Shown in pieces: positions 7,638 to 12,972 of a stretch of DNA of 12,972 bases. This DNA is from SAR324 cluster bacterium (lineage in GTDB: Bacteria; SAR324; XYD2-FULL-50-16). The notes beneath the pieces were generated by a model. The model saw only the letters and a list, made by a program, of their open reading frames with translations, ran no database searches and was not told the origin of the DNA. Made by a program: the position numbers and the translations under genes. The stretch's first letter is position 1. Every line of letters begins with the position of its first letter. Location of the stretch: assembly GCA_002401295.1 (NCBI GenBank), contig NVSR01000042.1, forward strand, positions 7,161 through 20,132, given 5' to 3'.

Positions 7638-8734
7638 AAAACTGATAATGCCTGCATATAATCTTTAAATGCTTTCTCTTTTATTGATTTAAACCTTTCA
7701 GAAAAATTATCAGCACCATTTTTTAAAAATTCATATTCTTTACTTAAAAGTTTACAATCAACTTCATTCACAAAATAATGTTTTAACCCTATTTCTTCAG
7801 GCATTTTTGCACGACTATCATTGCCTATAACGATTGAAGGCTTACCATAACTCGCCATCAAAAATGCACCATGTACACGATTCATAATTCCAAATTTTGC
7901 TCTACTATAAAATTTCATATACGCTAAATAATCATCTTTAGCATAAAAAATTTCTGCTTTTGGGTCAAGTTCTAATGCTCCATCTACTTCTTTTTGATTA
8001 TGACAAGAGATAACAACTCTCTCTTTTTCTTTTAATTCAAAGTAAAACTTCTTAAATTCACTTTCCCATTTTTCAAAATCAATTTTTTGACCAAATGTAT
8101 AATGAGCACCACCTTTCATGTAATTAACTACTACATATTCTTCACCCTCATTCTTCAAGGAGTGTTCATCTATGGAAAATATTGAGCTACAAGGAATTAC
8201 AGGCACATCAATACCTATTTTATTAAATACAACTTGCGCTAAAGTATCTCTTACTGTTGTAACATCTGACAATTTATAAAACTCTTTTATATAGTCACTA
8301 CATTTTTCACAAAATTCACTACCATCAGAGTGATATGTTTGACAAGTACCCGCTGCAAGATTTAGTAGTTTCGTATTCTTGTTTTTAATAAATCTCTCTT
8401 TTATAAGTGGCTTATACCATTCGTTGTTATAACAATGGCTTTCACTAATTTCATGGCACCAGTAAACAGGAGCACCACTTTGTACTAAGATATCAGCCTC
8501 AAAAACTCTATCTTTAGACCAGTGTTTTGGTAAAATTTTATCAATTTTACTTGATAGTCTCAAATATCTAAAATTTTCATATCCATATCGTGCAGTTATC
8601 GGAGAATGTTTATGTATATTTTGATAGTCAATATTTTTATTTTTAAATTTTTGCCTTAAAAGATATTTAATACCCTCTCTTACAAAATCATCACCTACAT
8701 TATGATTAACCGTTGTTATTATTGATATTTTCAT
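7634..8734 (-). CDS. Polysaccharide pyruvyl transferase family protein (CsaB/WcaK-like)
   Basis: A 366-residue member of the polysaccharide pyruvyl transferase family, which moves a pyruvyl group from phosphoenolpyruvate to a sugar to form a ketal. Seen: an N-terminal MKISIITTVNHNVGDDFVREG (the N-x-GD signature), a middle VRDTLAQ region (161-167), and the C-terminal IMNRVHGAFLMASYGKPSIVI with Arg286/His288 followed by GNDSRAK (304-310). Family knowledge gives the reaction; some relatives have other roles, so the product's pyruvylation is an inference. A cysteine group (C131, C142, C145, with C93 and C101 before it) is unusual enough to note and could bind metal. The start forms an ATGA overlap with the upstream GT2/HlpA-like gene, with AAAAGG about ten bases before it. 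The gene sits in a tight three-gene unit with that gene and GT9. Confidence 0.86.
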   Translation of the reverse strand: MKISIITTVNHNVGDDFVREGIKYLLRQKFKNKNIDYQNIHKHSPITARYGYENFRYLRLSSKIDKILPKHWSKDRVFEADILVQSGAPVYWCHEISESHCYNNEWYKPLIKERFIKNKNTKLLNLAAGTCQTYHSDGSEFCEKCSDYIKEFYKLSDVTTVRDTLAQVVFNKIGIDVPVIPCSSIFSIDEHSLKNEGEEYVVVNYMKGGAHYTFGQKIDFEKWESEFKKFYFELKEKERVVISCHNQKEVDGALELDPKAEIFYAKDDYLAYMKFYSRAKFGIMNRVHGAFLMASYGKPSIVIGNDSRAKMPEEIGLKHYFVNEVDCKLLSKEYEFLKNGADNFSERFKSIKEKAFKDYMQALSVL

Positions 8735-9669
8735 TTTCTGAGTACCTTTTTAGCAATTTTTTTGAATATATTGTGATTTGATTTTACAAATTCATTAAAA
8801 AACTTGTCATCAGATTTTTTATCTCTGATTATAAATGCTTGATGTTTCAATGGAAAATGCACATTGTCGGCGTTCATATTTGCTCGTCTATCATTTTTAG
8901 AATGTGTATGCGTTGCATCTTCTCCAAAACCCAAATTTCTAACTAGATTTACTTCTGGAACAATAGATAATCCACTGTTAATAAATCTAGTATATGCCCA
9001 CTGAAAATCCCATGTATTTTTTCCATTTTTTATTTCATCAAAATTAGATATTCTAAAATCAGCTTCTGCTTGATTTCCAAAAACATCCCATAAATAATTT
9101 TTCGATTTTATTTCATCATAATTTTTCATCTTTACATCATAGTGGCTCCATCTATTTTTCCATGAAGCCCAACCCCAAATAGAACCATAATATGAAAAAT
9201 AATAACTATAATCTTCATCTCTATTCCATCCAAAATGAAAGTTATTTCCAGCTATATGCCATATCCTCATATCATCCTTATACCGCTTCAGAAGTTCTTC
9301 ACAAAACCAAAAGAAGCTTTTACTTGGCAGACAATCATCTTCAAGGATGATTCCCATCTCTTCATTTTCAAAAAACCAGTCTATCGATCCACTTACAGCC
9401 AACTTGCAGCCAAGGTTTTGCTCTCTAAAAAGTGTTTTTACTTCACATTCCCAATCTATGTTTGAGGTGATATAATTTCTTACTTCTTTTACTTTTTGCT
9501 CTTCGCCCTCTTTTGCTTCTCGTGCACCATCAGCAGCGATGTAAAGTCTAGGTGGTTCGACTTGTCGTATAGCTTCAAACACTTGCTTTGTAGTATCTAA
9601 CCGATTAAATACCAAAAATAGCACTGCTGTATTTAGTGGGTGCGGTGGTGTAAATTTCTCAATACACAT
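8731..9669 (-). CDS. GT-A glycosyltransferase, 'HlpA-like' GT2-related family
   Basis: A 312-residue protein of the group often annotated as hemolytic protein HlpA-like or nucleotide-diphospho-sugar transferase. Seen: AVLFLVFNRLDTTKQVFEAI (15-34), the nucleotide-binding region YIAADGARE (43-51), FREQNLGCKLAV (81-92), the metal-binding motif ILEDDCLPS (108-116) and WGWASWKNRW (165-174). These resemble GT-A enzymes of the GNT-I-like type. The hemolysin label is historical; a sugar transferase role fits the locus. Start chosen at the ATG at 9669 because AAGGA lies about eight bases upstream. This is the first gene after the epimerase relic and the head of an ATGA-linked three-gene set. Its own promoter is not evident. 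Sugar donor unknown. Confidence 0.86.
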   Translation of the reverse strand: MCIEKFTPPHPLNTAVLFLVFNRLDTTKQVFEAIRQVEPPRLYIAADGAREAKEGEEQKVKEVRNYITSNIDWECEVKTLFREQNLGCKLAVSGSIDWFFENEEMGIILEDDCLPSKSFFWFCEELLKRYKDDMRIWHIAGNNFHFGWNRDEDYSYYFSYYGSIWGWASWKNRWSHYDVKMKNYDEIKSKNYLWDVFGNQAEADFRISNFDEIKNGKNTWDFQWAYTRFINSGLSIVPEVNLVRNLGFGEDATHTHSKNDRRANMNADNVHFPLKHQAFIIRDKKSDDKFFNEFVKSNHNIFKKIAKKVLRK

Positions 9670-9710
9670 CTCAGATCCTTAGATTTATTAACTCTTAACT
9701 TTTCTATATA

Positions 9711-9938
9711 CTAATTTATGTCACGCATCGGGTTCCAGCCCAAAGCTTCACTAGTAGCTGTCATAACATCTGCCGTTTTCCTATTCTCTTATGTAGCATG
9801 GACTTTTGAACTTCCTACACCAAACTCATTTCCATAACTATTTTGACCTACTTATACAAGTCCAACTATAATATTATCAATATGTGTTAAGTTTCTCTTT
9901 TTAGTTCTTTGGCTTGCAATAGTAAGGGGCTCACCATT
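9711..9938 (-). pseudogene. Decayed C-terminal remnant of an NAD-dependent sugar epimerase/dehydratase
   Basis: The frame that follows the methyltransferase stop reads NGEPLTIASQRTKKRNLTHI, then DNIIVGLV, a TAA stop (9852-9854), then QNSYGNEFGVGSSK, a second TAA (9789-9791), then ENRKTADVMTATSEALGWNP and a final TAG. In order these match the C-terminal part of extended short-chain dehydrogenase/reductase sugar epimerases and dehydratases (G-x-PLTI, a TQ-R-FTHIDDI-like element, YGNEFGIGS-like element, ...ALGW-P). Between the second and third pieces intact relatives carry roughly 20 more residues, so there seems to be a deletion as well as two nonsense codons. The N-terminal NAD-binding GxxGxxG and YxxxK are absent. 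It cannot be functional. The remnant occupies most of the 269-bp gap; the last 40 bp before the next gene hold only its Shine-Dalgarno sequence. Confidence 0.82.
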
Positions 9939-10592
9939 TTATTTTTTTGCTTCAACATATAGTGTTTCCCATGCTCTTCCTTTTAAGTCTAAATTTAACT
10001 TTTCATCATCAGTTTCAGAAAATTCTTTTTTCTTAATATCTACAAAACCTATTTCAGATAAACATTTTGCCAATTCTTCATAATCCCATGTTGAAAAATG
10101 AAAATAATTCTGAGTTATATTTCTAATTCCAGAGCATCCTGTGTCATATCTTTTTTTAAATTCCTTTACATCATATCCATCTTTCTGCTTATTATAGAAT
10201 AAAATATACTTCTCAATATCTGGAACTGTTATTCTTATATAGGAGCCTTTTTTCAATACTCTATAAAGTTCTTTCAATAATAATTTAGCTTGACTAGGAT
10301 ACAAATGTTCTAATGTATGTTCAGAAAAAATACCATCAAAAGTCTCATCTTTACACATCAGTGGGTATCTTAAATCCAATTGCCATTCTAAATTCAAAAC
10401 GTCCTTTTTCCAAAACTTGAATCGATAAAAAAAGTCTGCATTTATATAATCATCAACATAATTACTTCCACAACCTAAATTTAAATAATTTGATGTGGTC
10501 TTCAACTTAGGCTTATTATTAATAAATTTTATACCCAGCCAGCTTTTTAACTCAAATATTGCCAGCCCTTTTAACTCCGATTTATATTCCAC
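9939..10592 (-). CDS. Class I SAM-dependent methyltransferase
   Basis: A 217-residue protein with a Methyltransf_11-type fold. Motif I is YLNLGCGSNYVDDYINAD (residues 36-53), an acidic turn sits at LDLRYP (72-77), FDGIFSEHTLEHL (85-97) is the motif seen in many cell-surface-sugar methyltransferases, and VLKKGSYIRITVPD (112-125) follows. It probably methylates a sugar or a sugar-linked group of the polysaccharide, with S-adenosylmethionine as donor. The start is GTG at 10592, well supported by AAGGAG five bases upstream and by a one-base TAGTG overlap with the FkbM-type gene. Its stop codon is followed at once, in frame, by the epimerase relic, so the downstream neighbour was probably lost or replaced. 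The acceptor is unknown. Confidence 0.88.
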   Translation of the reverse strand: MEYKSELKGLAIFELKSWLGIKFINNKPKLKTTSNYLNLGCGSNYVDDYINADFFYRFKFWKKDVLNLEWQLDLRYPLMCKDETFDGIFSEHTLEHLYPSQAKLLLKELYRVLKKGSYIRITVPDIEKYILFYNKQKDGYDVKEFKKRYDTGCSGIRNITQNYFHFSTWDYEELAKCLSEIGFVDIKKKEFSETDDEKLNLDLKGRAWETLYVEAKK

Positions 10593-11401
10593 TATAGCTC
10601 CTTGTGAATAGCAACAAAATTTTGATATCCAAATATTTCATTGATTGTTGGATCGTATCTCTTAATTTCTAGTAAACCATTAGGTAAAAGTCTATAAATC
10701 TTATATTTAACAGATAATAATTCCCAGAAGTCTTTAAAAAATATTCTTGTTGTTGAATTTAGCTGTGTGAATTCAAATTGTATAAACTTTACTTTATTAT
10801 TCTGAAGCAGAGTCTTTGAACCTTTCAGGACATCTAGCTCATAACCTTCAACATCTATTTTTAAAAAATCTATCTTTTCAATGCTATGCTCTTTACAAAT
10901 TGTATCAATTGTTGATACGTCCACTTTATGAGATACTATTTCTGCATTATGAACTGTTGTAAATATTTCAGAACTTAGGCTAGCATGAGAAGAACCATCT
11001 TTTGACTTATAATCATAAAGTTCTAAGAAACCTTTTTCTGATGATAACGCACAATTAAATAATTTAATCCCATTTAATTTTAAACAATTATCAGACAAAA
11101 TTTTAAAAGTTACTGGATGTGGTTCAAATGAAAATATTTTAGCATTAGGTATACTTTGCAAAATTAATTTACTATAATCACCTTTATTAGCACCTATGTC
11201 AAAAACAATATAATCATTATTTTTTAAAGAATCTTCTTTTATGTAGCTATTTATAAAACTATTTTCCCCTGATACATTCATATTCTCATAATTATATACA
11301 CCTAAACCTCTTATCGAACAATTATAAAGAAATCTATTAAACTTTATAAAACCCTCTCTTGCAAATAATTTTCTATACATAGAAAAAATAAACTGTAACA
11401 T
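10592..11401 (-). CDS. FkbM family methyltransferase
   Basis: A 269-residue SAM-dependent methyltransferase of the FkbM family. Seen: VFDIGANKGDYSKL (66-79, SAM-binding motif I), FSFEPHPVTF (90-99), SSHASLSSE in the middle, VSTIDTICKEH (162-172) and the family hallmark FLKIDVEGYELDVLKG (179-194). The family O-methylates sugars or natural products; in polysaccharide loci it is taken to methylate a repeat-unit residue. The frame is open to a GTG at 11407 that overlaps the wzx stop. I prefer the ATG at 11401, because AAGAGG then lies five bases upstream, whereas it would abut the GTG. With that start the gene begins 2 bp after wzx ends. The acceptor is unknown. Confidence 0.9.
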   Translation of the reverse strand: MLQFIFSMYRKLFAREGFIKFNRFLYNCSIRGLGVYNYENMNVSGENSFINSYIKEDSLKNNDYIVFDIGANKGDYSKLILQSIPNAKIFSFEPHPVTFKILSDNCLKLNGIKLFNCALSSEKGFLELYDYKSKDGSSHASLSSEIFTTVHNAEIVSHKVDVSTIDTICKEHSIEKIDFLKIDVEGYELDVLKGSKTLLQNNKVKFIQFEFTQLNSTTRIFFKDFWELLSVKYKIYRLLPNGLLEIKRYDPTINEIFGYQNFVAIHKEL

Positions 11402-11403
11402 TT

Positions 11404-12711
11404 TCACCTCTTGTTTATTGGATTAAAAGCTTTTAGCTTCATATAAAATATTTTTTTTGTTTTCTTATTAAATAAATCAAACAAAAAAGCCGCCACAAAA
11501 TTTGCTGATATTGTTGCTATAGCAGCACCTTGAATTCCATATCTTGGAATTAATAAAAAATTTAATATTACATTTATAACCATTCCATTAAAAGTTCTCC
11601 AAAACGACAGTATTTGTAAATTTTCTGCCACAAACCACTTTCCACTGGCCACGCCTAAAAATACAAAGATTCCCGCCCAAATATGAATCATAAGAACACC
11701 TCCTGCTTGATTATATTGTCCACCATAAAGTATCTCTACAATCCAATCACTCAAAAAAGTCATAGGAATTGCAATTACAATTGCCATCCATACCATTAAA
11801 TCATAAAGCTTTTGCAATCTTTCATAATATAATTTCTCACTAACTTTTTTAGCATTTAATATAGCAGGGAAAAGTGATGAGGCTATCACCATAGGAATAA
11901 AATACCAAGCTTCACTAAGTCTGACTGCTGCAGAATACTGACCAACTGCCTCTACATTCATCATCTCTTTTATCATAACTTGATCTATCCTCATATATAC
12001 AGCTATTACCATGCTACTGAGGATCAATGGCCAAGAATCTTTCAGAAGAGATACTGCGATTTCTCTTCTGAATGTTAAATTTTGAATTTTGAATTTTGAA
12101 TTTCTCATAAAGAAATATATGAATCCACATGCTAACACAAAACTGTCAAATAAAATTATCCATGCAAAAGCTATTAAAGGAGCCTCGTTTAGTATGAGTG
12201 CTATTTTTACCATAGACGATAAAAAAAGGCTTATGATATTTGCATATACTACAAACTTGCTCATCACTTTACTTTGAAAATAAAAATCTACAACATTGAA
12301 GCTTTGAAATATCGTAGCCGATGCTACAATAAAAATGATTACATTTATATACTTATCATTTGAAGTAAAATTGACTGCGATTGCTAAAATCATCAGTACG
12401 CCTATAGCTCCCATAAGTTTTAAGTAAAAAGCTGTTCCAATTAATTCATCTCGTCTACTTTCATCTTTTACAAGTTCTCTAATAACTATGCTATCAAGCC
12501 CAAGAGTAGCAATAACTGTAAAAAGCCCTACAAAACTCTGAGCATAAGAAAAAAGTCCAAACTGTTCAGGACCAAGATATCTTGCTACCCATATGCCTAC
12601 AAAAAGACCAACTACCATTCGCAGTATTTTTTCACCAAAAAGCCATGATGTGTTTTTAAAGTACTTCATAAAACCTTGATTATTTTTTAGGGATTTTAGT
12701 TTTTTAATCAT
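11404..12711 (-). CDS. wzx: Wzx-type polysaccharide flippase (MATE/MVF superfamily)
   Basis: A 435-residue integral membrane protein with the order of hydrophobic segments expected for 12 or more helices. The N-terminal signature is NTSWLFGEKILRMVVGLFVG (20-39) followed by IWVARYLGPEQFGLFSYA (40-57), then LGLDSIVIREL (70-80), all typical of the polysaccharide biosynthesis (RfbX/Wzx) family. It should move the undecaprenyl-linked repeat unit from the cytoplasmic to the periplasmic face. The start overlaps the preceding winged-helix gene by 8 bp. A second ATG at 12669 with AAGG nearby is possible, but I keep the longer form because homologues I recognise include this basic lead. Odd point: a 7-bp tandem repeat lies in codons 204-212, in the cytoplasmic loop before the second half of the protein. 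Confidence 0.93.
   Translation of the reverse strand: MIKKLKSLKNNQGFMKYFKNTSWLFGEKILRMVVGLFVGIWVARYLGPEQFGLFSYAQSFVGLFTVIATLGLDSIVIRELVKDESRRDELIGTAFYLKLMGAIGVLMILAIAVNFTSNDKYINVIIFIVASATIFQSFNVVDFYFQSKVMSKFVVYANIISLFLSSMVKIALILNEAPLIAFAWIILFDSFVLACGFIYFFMRNSKFKIQNLTFRREIAVSLLKDSWPLILSSMVIAVYMRIDQVMIKEMMNVEAVGQYSAAVRLSEAWYFIPMVIASSLFPAILNAKKVSEKLYYERLQKLYDLMVWMAIVIAIPMTFLSDWIVEILYGGQYNQAGGVLMIHIWAGIFVFLGVASGKWFVAENLQILSFWRTFNGMVINVILNFLLIPRYGIQGAAIATISANFVAAFLFDLFNKKTKKIFYMKLKAFNPINKR
12078..12103. repeat. 7-bp tandem repeat inside wzx (about 3.7 copies)
   Basis: The heptamer GAATTTT on the plus strand recurs perfectly over 26 bp. In the gene it codes for residues 204-212 (NSKFKIQNL). Seven is not a multiple of three, so gain or loss of one unit would shift the reading frame of the flippase. 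Confidence 0.93.
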
Positions 12712-12972
12712 CTAAAACGTCCCAAGACCCTGACTTTGTACTTCCCACTCTTTTTATTTTATTTTCCTCTTTTAGCTTTGAAAGATGCTGTTTTATAGCA
12801 TTGGCACTTACGCCAACTAATTTCGCTAAGTCTTCTCTTGTAAGGGAAGCATCTTTTTTAAGTTCTACAAGTATCTTGTCTTTTGTTGATACTTTTTTAG
12901 TTTCTTGGGTAGTTTCTTGGGTAGTTTCTTGGGTAGTTTCTTGGGTAGTTTCTTTTCCATTAAACAAGGTAA
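12704..12972 (-). CDS. C-terminal part of a winged helix-turn-helix protein with TTQE repeats (runs off right edge)
   Basis: The frame is open from the right edge (a TTG at 12967 is only a nominal start) to the TAA at 12704, so this is probably the tail of a longer gene. Seen: FNGK, then four Thr-Thr-Gln-Glu repeats as a linker, then a winged-helix domain with DKILVELKKD, LTREDLAKLVGVSANAIKQH (helix-turn-helix) and LKEENKIKRVGSTKSGSWDVL (wing and final strand). This linker plus winged-helix end is known from the C-termini of AlbA_2/ATPase-type putative regulators ('putative DNA-binding' or RecG-like annotations) and of some Fic-domain proteins. The N-terminal part needed to choose between them is outside the window. 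Its stop overlaps the wzx start by 8 bp, so it is probably read together with the polysaccharide genes. Whether it controls them is unknown. Confidence 0.7.
   Translation of the reverse strand, partial: TLFNGKETTQETTQETTQETTQETKKVSTKDKILVELKKDASLTREDLAKLVGVSANAIKQHLSKLKEENKIKRVGSTKSGSWDVLDD
12898..12954. repeat. 12-bp tandem repeat in the winged-helix gene (about 4.75 copies)
   Basis: The unit AGTTTCTTGGGT on the plus strand repeats exactly. It codes for Thr-Thr-Gln-Glu in the linker before the winged-helix domain. Copy-number change would remain in frame and only alter linker length. Confidence 0.96.

Noticed and set aside
9661..9710. Possible terminator or promoter between the epimerase relic and the HlpA-like gene
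   Set aside because: No stem-loop with a T-run is visible, and the TATATAG stretch has no convincing partner at -35.
1..12972. Search for CRISPR arrays, tRNAs, insertion sequences and a JUMPstart/ops element
   Set aside because: No spaced repeats, tRNA-like folds, transposase frames or GGCGGTAG-type element were seen on either strand.

Overview
The window is AT-rich (roughly 30% G+C by eye), and every gene in it is read from the minus strand. It is the middle and distal part of a Wzx/Wzy-type surface polysaccharide locus (O-antigen, capsule or exopolysaccharide). Protein style (the Wzx, the WbaP N-terminus, and a winged-helix tail preceded by TTQE repeats) and base composition suggest a Campylobacterota member such as a Sulfurimonas-, Arcobacter- or Sulfurovum-like organism. 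That assignment is inference from recognition, not a search.

In transcription order (right to left) the window starts with the 3' end of a gene ending in a winged helix-turn-helix domain (12972-12704). Next come the Wzx flippase, an FkbM-type methyltransferase and a class I SAM methyltransferase (12711-9939). A decayed C-terminal piece of an NAD-dependent sugar epimerase/dehydratase follows (9938-9711). Then come a GT2/HlpA-like glycosyltransferase, a polysaccharide pyruvyl transferase-family protein and a GT9 heptosyltransferase-like enzyme (9669-6486), joined by ATGA stop/start overlaps. After a short relic reading frame (6485-6387) there are a GT2 glycosyltransferase, a hexapeptide acyltransferase, a GT4 glycosyltransferase, a Wzy/WaaL-type polymerase, a second GT4, a WecG/TagA/CpsF glycosyltransferase, and the N-terminal part of a WbaP-type initiating phosphoglycosyl transferase that runs off the left edge.

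The likely pathway: WbaP loads the first sugar-phosphate on undecaprenyl phosphate. TagA and some of the five other glycosyltransferases extend the repeat unit. The acyltransferase, the pyruvyl transferase and one or both methyltransferases may decorate it. Wzx flips it and Wzy polymerises it. No Wzz/Wzc, ABC exporter or intact nucleotide-sugar synthesis gene is in the window.

Genes overlap or are separated by a few bases almost everywhere, so one polycistronic unit is likely. The only real interruptions (9670-9938 and 6391-6485) both hold relics of lost genes that begin directly after the stop codon of the preceding gene. This suggests the locus was assembled by cassette replacement. Three short tandem repeats (9 bp in wzy, 7 bp in wzx, 12 bp in the winged-helix gene) are the other notable sequence structures. 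I found no tRNA, rRNA, CRISPR array or insertion sequence.
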